From: Bacteroidaceae bacterium
Lineage (GTDB): Bacteria > Bacteroidota > Bacteroidia > Bacteroidales > Bacteroidaceae
Direction of reading: 5' to 3'
Length of the DNA: 64,000 nt
Assembly (NCBI GenBank): GCA_024398595.1
Contig: JAKSIX010000005.1
Coordinates: 1 to 64,000, forward strand
The translations under genes were made by a program, and so were the position numbers. Shown here piece by piece: positions 18,508 through 26,733 of the stretch. The stretch's first letter is position 1, and each line of letters starts with the position of its first letter. A model generated the notes under the pieces. The model had not been told where the DNA came from. It did no database searches and saw only the letters and a program-made list of their open reading frames with translations.

Positions 18508-20126
18508 TTTCTTTACGGGAACATAAAACTTATCTGGTATATGGCTTGGCCGCTGTTGCCGTGCTTGTTGGAGGATATCTGCTCGGAAGACTTCATTCGC
18601 ATGAGGTCGGAAAGGATCTGATGTATGAGATGGAGAGCTTGAGGGCTAAGGAATCTGATGCCGCCGTGGTCAAACGTGTGAGCCAGCAGATGGAAGCCAT
18701 TGCATATCAGCAGAAGGCAATATCCGACAAACAGAGGGAACGTGCCGAGGAACAGTCCCAACTGGCTTTGGAGATGAGGGACAGGGCTGAGGCGGAAAGC
18801 CAGATGGCCCGTCAGGCTGAAAGCCGTGCCGTACAGCTGGCGCATCAGGCGGAGGCTTCGGCCAAGGAAGCAGAGGAACAGCGTGCGATAGCACTTGAGA
18901 ATCAGAAGGAGGCTGAAATCAAGCGTGACGAGGCGACATTTGCCAAAAGCGTATCCGATACATTGAATTACAGGTCATTGGCCAGAGCTTTGGGTAATTC
19001 CGTGATGGTCCAGTATGATGGAGGGAATTTGGAAGTTGCAGGTATGCTGGCGTATGTAAGCTGGTATTTCCTTGACAAATACAAGGGTAATACATACCAG
19101 TCGGAGGTATTCAAGGCATTGTCTGTATGTTCCGGTACACAGAAGACATATACAATGGCGAAAAAGGGCGGCGTGACAGCCATGTCCAGTCTTGCTGACG
19201 GAGGTTTCGTTGCCGTATCTGATTTCGGTGAGATTGAGAAACTGGGTGCAAACGGCGGTAATCCTGTCCAGATATACCATAACAGTTCGTATGATTTCCG
19301 TGATGTCTGTGTTTCGGAGGACTATATTTATGCCTTGTCTGTTCAGGGACTGTTATGTGTGGTGGGGCCGGATGGCCGGGTAAGTACCGTAACCCTTCCG
19401 CAGGACAATTATATCAGGCTATTGCCGATGGAGGGTAATATGCTGCTGATAGCCGGCAGGCGTACCTGTATCGGCTATGACAGAAATCTGCATCAGCTGA
19501 CATCACAGATCCGTCTCGATTGTGACCTGTCTGCTGCCGTGGCATGCGAAGACAAGACTTTGCTGTTCTTCTCTGATGGAACCTGTGCTGATTTGAACAG
19601 GGATTTTCAGATTATTCCTTCCGAATCTCCTGCCGACAAGGTCGTGACGGCCGCTGTTTATGATGATAAGAGCAGTACTCTCTATATAGGCTGTATAAAC
19701 GGTGATATCAGAATTGTCAGGAAAAATGGAAGTAGCGATGTGCTGTATGGACATGTAAGCCGGATATTGAGTCTGGCTTGTGTTGACGGCTTGCTGGTAT
19801 CAGGGTCATACGACCGTTCCACAATGATATGGAATCTCCGCAAGATACGCGGCATGAATGGAGATGACTCGGAATATGATAAAGAAACGACGATTACAGA
19901 ATGGCTTACACCTGTGGAGTATTCCTTCGGTGGGTGGCCGATGTCCATTTGTGGAATGGGGGATAGCGAAGTTCTCGTAGGCTCCAGTAATGGTCAGATT
20001 GTACTCTTTGAGGCATCCGATTGGAAAATGGCATCAAAGATAATCGGCGGGGTGTCCCGTGATTTTACAGAGGAAGAGTGGAACGCTTATGTCGGAAGCT
20101 CAATACCGTACGAAAAGCTAAAGTAA
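18504..20126 (+). CDS. Membrane-anchored coiled-coil protein with WD40-like propeller
   Basis: 540 residues: a short N-terminus, one membrane helix (about 12-28, YLVYGLAAVAVLVGGYLLG), a long heptad-rich, Glu/Gln/Ala-rich coiled coil (about 35-150), then a beta-propeller region (about 200-520). The clearest repeat reads YGHVSRILSLACVDG followed by LLVSGSYDRSTMIWNL, a canonical WD40 unit. The C-terminal FTEEEWNAYVGSSIPYEKL resembles the tail of other bacterial WD40 signalling proteins. With no signal cleavage site, the orientation of the propeller is unclear. It is coupled (ATGA) to the receiver-phosphatase gene and lies ten bases before the propeller kinase, so it probably scaffolds or senses for that pathway. 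Function otherwise unknown. Confidence 0.8.
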   Translation: MISLREHKTYLVYGLAAVAVLVGGYLLGRLHSHEVGKDLMYEMESLRAKESDAAVVKRVSQQMEAIAYQQKAISDKQRERAEEQSQLALEMRDRAEAESQMARQAESRAVQLAHQAEASAKEAEEQRAIALENQKEAEIKRDEATFAKSVSDTLNYRSLARALGNSVMVQYDGGNLEVAGMLAYVSWYFLDKYKGNTYQSEVFKALSVCSGTQKTYTMAKKGGVTAMSSLADGGFVAVSDFGEIEKLGANGGNPVQIYHNSSYDFRDVCVSEDYIYALSVQGLLCVVGPDGRVSTVTLPQDNYIRLLPMEGNMLLIAGRRTCIGYDRNLHQLTSQIRLDCDLSAAVACEDKTLLFFSDGTCADLNRDFQIIPSESPADKVVTAAVYDDKSSTLYIGCINGDIRIVRKNGSSDVLYGHVSRILSLACVDGLLVSGSYDRSTMIWNLRKIRGMNGDDSEYDKETTITEWLTPVEYSFGGWPMSICGMGDSEVLVGSSNGQIVLFEASDWKMASKIIGGVSRDFTEEEWNAYVGSSIPYEKLK

Positions 20127-20135
20127 AGACTGACG

Positions 20136-22808
20136 ATGAGAAGACTATTGACATTTATATTGTGTCTGTCGCTTGTGACATCACATCTGGTGGCACGGAA
20201 CGTCGGCAAGCCGTTTTTCAGAAATTACTCTGCTTTAGAGTATAAAGGTCACAACAGGAATTTTACAATTCTCAGTGACGGTAGCGGCCGTGTGTTCGTT
20301 GCGAATTTTGAAGGACTGGTAACCTATGACGGCGCGGTATGGAGTATGACACACACACCGGGAATCTCCAGAATAACCAGTCTGTATCTTACGTCAGAGA
20401 ATATACTCTGGATTGGTGGGGATGATGTGTTGGGATATATGAATCCTGATGACCCGGAAGGTGTCGTATATGTAGCCAGTGATACGGACGAGAGTGTGTC
20501 TTTCGGAGAAATTTCCAGAATCTTTGAACACGGAGGAAAGATTTATTTCGTTAACGGCAATGACGACGCATACTGCGTAGATGACGGTAGGATTGGACCA
20601 TGCTCCCCGGATGCTGATTTTATAATTGAAAATACCACGTTCGGCTGGCAGATTGCAGGTATCAATGACAGGGAGGATATCACGGATTTGGGGCTGACGG
20701 CATTGGCCACTTCGAACCGGGGCGTGTTGATTCTGGACTCCGGCTCGCGTGAACTTTATTCACTGACAGTTGGGGACGGTCTGTGCAGCAATAATGTAAA
20801 CTCGCTTACGTACGATGGAAAGGGCTCTCTGTGGGGGGCGACCGACAATGGACTGTTTGTCGTACAGCTTTCGCCGGTATATACGCATTATTCTGAGAAT
20901 GACGGACTTTCCGGACAGGTAACGAGCATATTGCACAATAACGGCAGCCTCTATGTGGGGACCCTGCAGGGAATGTATATGCTCAATGACGGTGACCGGT
21001 TTGACAGAATCAGTGATGTGGAACTCGCCTGCTGGCAACTGGCAAGGGCTTATAACGGAGAATATGTTCTGGCGGCTACTGCCGATGGAGTGTATAGGAT
21101 TGACAATGAGATTACCAGACTGACTTCAAGACATACACTTTGCGTGATAATGGGGGATGATTCATCGTTCCTGACCGGCGAACTGAATGGAATATACTAT
21201 CATACGGTAAACGGTGATGACCGTATGGTGGCATCAATTCCGAATGTGGCCAAATTCGAGTCCGATGCCGATGGCGGAGTGTGGGCGATAACTCTTGGTA
21301 AGGAAGTGTATTATATGGCCAGTGGCGCTGAATCGTTTGAGCGCAGAGAAAATGGTAATATATCGCTGCTGTTCCAGTATACAGACAGGAACGGATCTCT
21401 TTGGCATTCTGATGCTGACAACACAGGATTGCGGAATGATGATATGTCTCCGCAGGAAAGGCCTTGGTGGGAACCGTTCTCCACGTATAACATTCAGGCG
21501 ATGGAAATCAATGAGGATATCGCGTGGATTGGCGGTAATTTCGGTTTGATACGTGTGAATAGGGCGCAGGCTGCCAGTCGCAATGTGTATGAACCGGTGC
21601 TCTATCTTCGCGGTTTTCAACTGAATGATGATTATGTGGGCGTGTCGATTGCAAGTGACAAGTCGGATCCCATAGGCAATACAATGTACAGCTATCGCCT
21701 TGACGATGGTGCAGAATGGTCAAGATGGAGTGCGAATCAGGAATATAATTTCTCCCATTTGTCATCGGGTACGTATTCTCTGACAGGACGTGTCAAGGAC
21801 GCGTACGGAAACATCGTAGAGTCAGAGACAATAAAATTTGTAATACCGACTCCTCTTTTTCTCAGATGGTATGCGATAGTGGTCTATGTGCTGCTGCTTT
21901 TCCTTATAGCATACGCAATATTCCGATTGCGCATACGTCAGGCACAGGAGGAGCAGCTGCGACTTGAAAGAATCGTCAATGAACGTACCAAGGAACTGAA
22001 GGATGCACAGAATCAGCTGCTCAGACAGGAACGCGAGGCAACAGTCGGTAAACTTACATCCGGACTCATTGACAGAATATTGAATCCTTTGAACTATATA
22101 AACAATTTCTCGCATCTTACAATCGGCCTTGCAAAGGACATCAAGGATAATCTGGAGGATGATGAGGAAAAGATGACAGAGGATGTGTTTGAAGACTGCA
22201 TGGATGTCCTGAGTATGATGGATACGAATCTGAGTAAGATAGAGCAGCACGGACTGTCAACGACACGGATTCTTAAGGCAATGGAGGAATTGCTTCAGGA
22301 ACGTGCTGTCAAGGCGGAGAAGATAGATTTGAAAGCTTTCTGCCAGCAGAATATGGAAGTGTTCAGAAACTATTTCGCAACAGATATCTCGGAGAAAAAC
22401 ATTCAGGTTGAATTTGATGTTCCCGATGGTGAGATTGAGGCTATGGTGACACCGACCCAGTTCAGTAAGGTCGTGAACAGTATGTTGGCCAACAGTATCT
22501 ACGCTGTAAAGAAAAAATTCGAGAAGAATGTGCCCGGTTATGTTCCGCTTATAAGGCTTTCCATACGCAGGGGCACCGGAAATTCCGGGCCGTCAATGTC
22601 TGTCTATGACAATGGTATCGGGATTGAGGAAAATATAAAGGATAAGCTGTTCGATCCTTTCTTTACGACCAAGCCGACGGCTGAGGCTGCGGGCATCGGG
22701 CTCTATCTGAGCCAGCAGATAATACAGGATGCCGGTGGTTCCATCAGTTTCAGCTCCGAGAAGGATGAATTTACAGAGTTTACAGTTAATTTGCCGGTGG
22801 TGGAATAA
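20136..22808 (+). CDS. Two-component propeller sensor kinase with degenerate H-box
   Basis: 890-residue membrane sensor. The signal peptide/first helix (to about residue 20) is followed by a periplasmic regulator-propeller region (about 30-480), a Y_Y_Y domain (about 490-570), a membrane helix near residues 577-600 (YAIVVYVLLLFLIAYAIF), a coiled-coil linker and a histidine-kinase core. The HATPase part has an N-box (SMLANSIYAV) and G-boxes (DNGIGI, GIGLYLSQQI), so ATP binding looks intact. In the DHp motif, however, the usual G-I-A-H-E is GLIDRILNPLNY, putting Asp646 at the phosphoacceptor His. It probably acts as a sensor or allosteric partner for the kinase encoded next rather than as a standard autokinase. 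Unlike classic Bacteroides hybrid systems it has no receiver or AraC domain. Confidence 0.88.
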   Translation: MRRLLTFILCLSLVTSHLVARNVGKPFFRNYSALEYKGHNRNFTILSDGSGRVFVANFEGLVTYDGAVWSMTHTPGISRITSLYLTSENILWIGGDDVLGYMNPDDPEGVVYVASDTDESVSFGEISRIFEHGGKIYFVNGNDDAYCVDDGRIGPCSPDADFIIENTTFGWQIAGINDREDITDLGLTALATSNRGVLILDSGSRELYSLTVGDGLCSNNVNSLTYDGKGSLWGATDNGLFVVQLSPVYTHYSENDGLSGQVTSILHNNGSLYVGTLQGMYMLNDGDRFDRISDVELACWQLARAYNGEYVLAATADGVYRIDNEITRLTSRHTLCVIMGDDSSFLTGELNGIYYHTVNGDDRMVASIPNVAKFESDADGGVWAITLGKEVYYMASGAESFERRENGNISLLFQYTDRNGSLWHSDADNTGLRNDDMSPQERPWWEPFSTYNIQAMEINEDIAWIGGNFGLIRVNRAQAASRNVYEPVLYLRGFQLNDDYVGVSIASDKSDPIGNTMYSYRLDDGAEWSRWSANQEYNFSHLSSGTYSLTGRVKDAYGNIVESETIKFVIPTPLFLRWYAIVVYVLLLFLIAYAIFRLRIRQAQEEQLRLERIVNERTKELKDAQNQLLRQEREATVGKLTSGLIDRILNPLNYINNFSHLTIGLAKDIKDNLEDDEEKMTEDVFEDCMDVLSMMDTNLSKIEQHGLSTTRILKAMEELLQERAVKAEKIDLKAFCQQNMEVFRNYFATDISEKNIQVEFDVPDGEIEAMVTPTQFSKVVNSMLANSIYAVKKKFEKNVPGYVPLIRLSIRRGTGNSGPSMSVYDNGIGIEENIKDKLFDPFFTTKPTAEAAGIGLYLSQQIIQDAGGSISFSSEKDEFTEFTVNLPVVE

Positions 22809-22844
22809 CTTGAGTTCCGCCGGAGAAACTTGAATGATATTATG
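22807..22844. repeat. Dispersed AACTTGA-type repeat at kinase-kinase junction
   Basis: AACTTGAGTTCCGCCGG at 22807-22823 closely matches 56482-56498, and GAAACTTGAATGATATTATG at 22825-22844 differs at only two positions from 56611-56630 upstream of parC. It fills the whole gap between the two kinase genes and supplies the ATG of the second. Confidence 0.6.
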
Positions 22845-23714
22845 GAAGAGAACGAAAAGGACGTAAATCAGCAGATAGAGGATTTGCAGAAACAGGTGAC
22901 TGACCTGCAGGAAAAACTTGCAAAGCAGGAGAAAATGGCGTCTCTTGGCTTGTTGAGTGCGGGTATTGCCCACGAGGTGCAGAATCCGTTGAATTTCGTT
23001 ATAAATTTCAGCAAGATGTCGGTGAAACTTCTGGATGACCTTGAGGATATCATGGAGGATTGTGCTGACAAGCTTGACGGTGACGATGCTGACGATCTGG
23101 AGGACATCTCGAAGGACTTGAAAGAGAATCTGGATAAAATCAGGGAGCACGGAGAACGCGCGATAAGCATCATCCGTGGCATTCTGATGCAGAGCCGTGG
23201 CAAGGACGGTGAATTCCTGCCGGTAGATGTAGCACAACTGGTACACGAGTATGTGTGGCTGAGCTACCATGCCATGCGTGCCAATGACAAGAGTTTCAAT
23301 ATATCAATACACGAGGAATATCAGGAGAATCTGCCAAAGATGATGGTGGTTCCACAGGATTTGAGCCGTGCTGTATTGAATGTGATAAATAATGCCTGCT
23401 ATACTGTGAAGGAGCGTAGCGGAAAGGAAGGTGAGGATTACAAGCCCACTATTGAGGTCAGCCTGACACTGTCCCCTGATAATGAACTCCATATCAGTAT
23501 GACTGATAACGGAATGGGTATGTCGGCAGAGGTAAGGGAAAGACTGTTCGAGAATTTCTTTACTACGAAGCCGGTAGGTCAGGGCACTGGTCTTGGAATG
23601 GGAATCATTCATTCCATCGTGACTGAGGAACACCATGGGAAGCTTATAGTGGATTCTACGGAGGGCGTGGGTACTACATTCACTTTCGTGATTCCTGTGA
23701 AGACGGTATCCTGA
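22842..23714 (+). CDS. Soluble histidine kinase with intact H-box
   Basis: Cytoplasmic kinase of about 290 residues with no membrane segment. A short coiled coil (about 5-32) leads into the DHp helix with the full motif ASLGLLSAGIAHEVQNPLNF (His44 from this ATG), then a HATPase domain with N-box (VLNVINNACYTV), G1 (DNGMGM) and G2 (GTGLGMGIIHSI). It closely resembles the kinase core of the preceding gene but keeps the phosphoacceptor His. A TTG 12 bases earlier is the only longer start; the ATG is preferred. It is the probable phosphodonor for the receiver-PP2C protein of the same cassette. Its 3' end overlaps the convergent O-antigen-ligase-like gene by 106 bases. Confidence 0.9.
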   Translation: MEENEKDVNQQIEDLQKQVTDLQEKLAKQEKMASLGLLSAGIAHEVQNPLNFVINFSKMSVKLLDDLEDIMEDCADKLDGDDADDLEDISKDLKENLDKIREHGERAISIIRGILMQSRGKDGEFLPVDVAQLVHEYVWLSYHAMRANDKSFNISIHEEYQENLPKMMVVPQDLSRAVLNVINNACYTVKERSGKEGEDYKPTIEVSLTLSPDNELHISMTDNGMGMSAEVRERLFENFFTTKPVGQGTGLGMGIIHSIVTEEHHGKLIVDSTEGVGTTFTFVIPVKTVS

Positions 23715-25327
23715 ACGCTTGTTTGCTGCAAGACCATATCTGAGACTTCCTCGCGCAACCGCATGGTGGTCTCAGATTCTTTTTTAGGAATAAATGACTT
23801 GATGTAATCGTACATCATATACAACTTGCGCCTATCTTCCTCTTCGTTGTACAGCTGTGCCAGCAGATATAGCGGATACAGCCTGTTGGGCAGGGTCCCA
23901 AATGCGAGAATGTAGCACTTTCCGGCTTCTTCATATTTGCCGCGAGCCTGTCTGCATCGGCCAATAAGATTCCAGAACATGGGGTCGCAGCTGATGGATG
24001 CGCCAAGCTGCAGAATGCTGTCGGCCTTTTCGTATTGCTCCGTTTCCAGAAGTGCCTGACCGTATTGGAAGAGAAAATGATGGTCGTGCTCCATATCATG
24101 CAGAAATCTTGCACCTTTGGATGCAATCAGGGCGTATGTCTGTGGTTGGTATGCAGTAATGTATCTTTGCCATTCTTCCGTTGCTGTCTGCTTTGGCCTG
24201 ATTGCATCTGATTCTATTGCTATTCCTGTGGCAAATACCAGAATCAATGCCCCATATACTAATCTTATCGCTCCCGTATGTCTGTGTTCCTGCTCAAATC
24301 CGGTTGCGGCAAGCGTGGATGCCAGAATGCGGAAAAACATTATTTCCTGAGGATATGAGAATATTGCAAACACGCTTAATGCCAGCAGGCCATATCCTAA
24401 GGGAGAGTTGCACCTTATCTGATATGTAATGACAGATACTGCTCCGATAAACAGCAGCAGCATTGCCGGGATTCCGTACTCTACGCCGATGCATAAGAAT
24501 GTGTTGAACGGATACTCCGGACAATCTGCCGTCATACGTTCCCTGTCGGTGTAGTGGCCGGATTGAAAATGTTTCCGCATAGACTCTCCGTATGCGGCAA
24601 GAAACCTGCCGGCTCCAGCACCGGATAGCGGTTTCCTGCATATTTCCTCAATACAGATTCTGCTCATAAAGATTCTTCCGTCAGCAGAATCCTTCTTAAT
24701 TCGGTATATGAAAACTGATGCGGCCACTGTCAGAAATATCAGCGTGCATATTATTGCCGGACGGCGTTTCCCGGTGAACGCATACTTTATACGCAGTAGC
24801 CTGCGTATGCCTGGTGTCTTTATGGTAAATACGATTGTGACGGTGGCCAATGACAGTATGGCGGCTCTGCTCATTGTTATGGGGATGAGGAAGAGGGCTG
24901 TGGTAAGCGGGACGGCTGTCAGACATCTCAAAATCTGTTGTGGACATCTGTGTCTGTGAGTGTGGTGTACCATCAGCCATACGGCTGTCATACTTGCAGA
25001 TACGGCAAGAAAGCCTCCATATATGCCGGAGTTGCCGAATGAACCGGTGATTCCAGCTGTGGTGAAATTACTGCAGAGCTGGATTGTTCCCAATCCTGCC
25101 TGATATAGACACATTATGGCAATGACTGTAGTTATGGCCGTTTCCAACTGCCTGCGTTGCAATGTGGAGCAGATAAGCCTCGTAGAGACGTAGGCAGTCG
25201 CGCAATGCAGCAGGTTCCATAATTCAAAGGTGCCACAGGTGGAATCCGGGTGCGCGGTGCAGTTACAAATGATTATTGAAGCCAGCAGAATAAACGACAG
25301 ACTGGAAATCTGGAAATATGCTTTCAC
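23609..25327 (-). CDS. O-antigen ligase/polymerase-like membrane protein with TPR tail
   Basis: 572-residue protein with about ten hydrophobic segments in the first 370 residues. Among them is a Wzy_C/WaaL-like region with SRAAILSLATVTIV and the long loop SGAGAGRFLAAYGESM, the usual site of catalytic Arg/His residues in these glycan ligases. A soluble C-terminal part (about 390-540) has TPR-like helices (LFQYGQALLETEQYEKAD, CRQARGKYEEAGKCY). It probably polymerises or transfers a surface glycan, or glycosylates proteins. It starts with GTG. The last 35 codons are antisense to the kinase gene 3' end. No glycosyltransferase neighbours are present, so the glycan cannot be inferred. Confidence 0.75.
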   Translation of the reverse strand: MKAYFQISSLSFILLASIIICNCTAHPDSTCGTFELWNLLHCATAYVSTRLICSTLQRRQLETAITTVIAIMCLYQAGLGTIQLCSNFTTAGITGSFGNSGIYGGFLAVSASMTAVWLMVHHTHRHRCPQQILRCLTAVPLTTALFLIPITMSRAAILSLATVTIVFTIKTPGIRRLLRIKYAFTGKRRPAIICTLIFLTVAASVFIYRIKKDSADGRIFMSRICIEEICRKPLSGAGAGRFLAAYGESMRKHFQSGHYTDRERMTADCPEYPFNTFLCIGVEYGIPAMLLLFIGAVSVITYQIRCNSPLGYGLLALSVFAIFSYPQEIMFFRILASTLAATGFEQEHRHTGAIRLVYGALILVFATGIAIESDAIRPKQTATEEWQRYITAYQPQTYALIASKGARFLHDMEHDHHFLFQYGQALLETEQYEKADSILQLGASISCDPMFWNLIGRCRQARGKYEEAGKCYILAFGTLPNRLYPLYLLAQLYNEEEDRRKLYMMYDYIKSFIPKKESETTMRLREEVSDMVLQQTSVQDTVFTGITKVNVVPTPSVESTISFPWCSSVTME

Positions 25328-25349
25328 GGTGATGATGTATTAGTGCTTG

Positions 25350-25357
25350 CAAAGTTA
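25350..25357 (-). promoter_or_regulatory. Putative -7 element for the O-antigen-ligase-like gene
   Basis: Reads TAACTTTG on the minus strand, 22 bases before the GTG start and just past the hsp20 terminator, so this gene is transcribed separately from hsp20. Confidence 0.5.
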
Positions 25358-25360
25358 AAT

Positions 25361-25398
25361 AAAAAACAGGCTTGTGCCTAATGTTGCACAAGCCTGTT
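25361..25398 (-). terminator. Rho-independent terminator of hsp20
   Basis: Inverted repeat with 12-13 bp arms (AACAGGCTTGTGC at 25365-25377 and its complement at 25386-25398) followed on the minus strand by a run of T. It lies 18 bases past the hsp20 stop. Confidence 0.85.
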
Positions 25399-25415
25399 CT
25401 CCGTTACTTCCTGTC

Positions 25416-25853
25416 TCAGGCAATTTCAATGCGCCTTGAGACCGGCTTCTCCTCGGTCGCTTCCTTCTTTGGGAGTGTGATGCATAGAATGCCGTTGTTC
25501 ACCTGTGCGGAAATACCGTCCGTCTCTATCGTGTCCGGCAGTGAGAAAGCCTGGCGATATGTGGAACATGAGAATTCCCTGCGCAGATATTTGTCGCTGC
25601 GTTCCTTGTCCTCCTTGCAGCTTTTCTTCTCTAAAGTAATCAGAAGCTCGTCATTGTTCTCAAGCTGGATGCTGAGGTCGTCCTTCTCCATCCCCGGTGC
25701 TGCTACTTCAATCTCGAATTCTTTGTCATTCTCCTTGATGTTCACAGCGGGCGATGCGAATTGCTTTGCCGGTGTAAAAGCCGGGAATCCATAATCGAAC
25801 AAATCACCGAATACTGTTGGCAGCCAATTGTCTGCAGATCTACGTACTAACAT
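25416..25853 (-). CDS. Small heat shock protein Hsp20
   Basis: ATP-independent chaperone that holds unfolding proteins. The 145-residue length is typical. The alpha-crystallin domain spans about 38-135, with the A-x-x-x-n-G-I-L hallmark (AQVNNGILCITL) near its end and the C-terminal RRIEIA giving the I-x-I motif that drives oligomer assembly. Monocistronic, with its own terminator. The leader carries a hairpin at 25891-25914. Confidence 0.93.
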   Translation of the reverse strand: MLVRRSADNWLPTVFGDLFDYGFPAFTPAKQFASPAVNIKENDKEFEIEVAAPGMEKDDLSIQLENNDELLITLEKKSCKEDKERSDKYLRREFSCSTYRQAFSLPDTIETDGISAQVNNGILCITLPKKEATEEKPVSRRIEIA

Positions 25854-26180
25854 AATCTAAGTTTTTAAAGGTTTTACAATTCTTTTCATAGCCGATATGC
25901 TACAGGGCATCGGCTTCGCAGAAGAAAGTGCAAACACAGTGCCATAAATCTATTTATGTCAAAATGTCAGTAAAATAAATACCAATACTGACACAATGAC
26001 GTACAATCTATGGCTACCAGGCATCTGCCTGTCTTATGATGTCAGCCGACAGAATATCAGTTTACACTGGGGTGCAGAGTCAATGTTGGCGCAATGTGGT
26101 AAAATCCTGACTACATTTCAAAACAGATTCTGAGTGTGCTGCTGAAAGATTTTATTATTTTGCAGCGTCTGAAATAATTG
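25854..26180. other. Intergenic region between hsp20 and the DUF456 gene
   Basis: About 330 bases with no credible gene. It holds an imperfect inverted repeat at 25891-25914 (GCCGATATGC / GGCATCGGC) in the presumed hsp20 leader, a CATAAA/TTTATG palindrome at 25942-25957, a short CAGGCA/TGCCTG hairpin near 26020 and a copy of a dispersed repeat at 26113-26134. No confident promoter for hsp20 was found. Confidence 0.5.
26113..26134 (+). repeat. Dispersed intergenic repeat A, copy 1
   Basis: ACATTTCAAAACAGATTCTG and two further bases; the same core recurs at 44208-44229 and, inverted, at 49218-49239. Confidence 0.6.
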
Positions 26181-26669
26181 ATGCTTATGACTCTGCTTGA
26201 ATTCTTCGCTCTGCTTGCCGGTGTCATCGGTATAGTAGGCAGCATTGTTCCCGGTCTGCCGGGTCCTCCTGTCAGCTGGGTAGGGCTGCTGTTCGTATAT
26301 GTGGGTGAAAACAGCGGGGGACATCCTGTTACCACGACAGCACTGCTCGTGTGGATGGTCGTGATGATTGTAGTCACAGTCCTCGATTATGTGGTGCCTG
26401 CGCAGTTTGCAAAGGTGACTGGAGGAACCAAGGCTGCCAGCTGGGGAGCTGTAATCGGCTTGTTCGCAGGATTGTTCATTCCTCCCATTGGGATGATTCT
26501 CGGGAGTCTGTTGGGTGCATTTCTGGCGGAAATGCTGTCGGCAGGCAAAAGCGCGACAGATTCGGCAAAAGCTTCTCTCGGGGTGTTTCTCGGATTTGTT
26601 GCCGGTACGGGAATGAAACTGATTGTGTCCGGTATGCTGATGTACTACATTGTCGTAGGCTGTTTCTGA
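26181..26669 (+). CDS. DUF456 family membrane protein
   Basis: Small inner-membrane protein of about 162 residues with four or five hydrophobic helices and Gly/Pro-rich turns (GIVGSIVPGLPGPPVSW, LFIPPIGMILGSLLGAFLAE), the recurring GxxxGxxxG pattern of DUF456. The family is widespread and of unknown function. The ATG at 26181 is used; a TTG directly before it is less likely. It is followed by an independent promoter, so probably monocistronic. Confidence 0.85.
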   Translation: MLMTLLEFFALLAGVIGIVGSIVPGLPGPPVSWVGLLFVYVGENSGGHPVTTTALLVWMVVMIVVTVLDYVVPAQFAKVTGGTKAASWGAVIGLFAGLFIPPIGMILGSLLGAFLAEMLSAGKSATDSAKASLGVFLGFVAGTGMKLIVSGMLMYYIVVGCF

Positions 26670-26700
26670 TTGGTTTGTCGGGATATCCGGATTTTATTCG

Positions 26701-26708
26701 TAATTTTG
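26701..26708 (+). promoter_or_regulatory. Putative -7 element of the former purine permease gene
   Basis: TAATTTTG, with TTTG at 26674-26677 upstream at slightly long spacing. It sits 25 bases before the ATG of the broken permease, so the promoter seems to have survived the gene. Confidence 0.45.
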
Positions 26709-26733
26709 TTTGTTATTACAATACATCTGTCAA

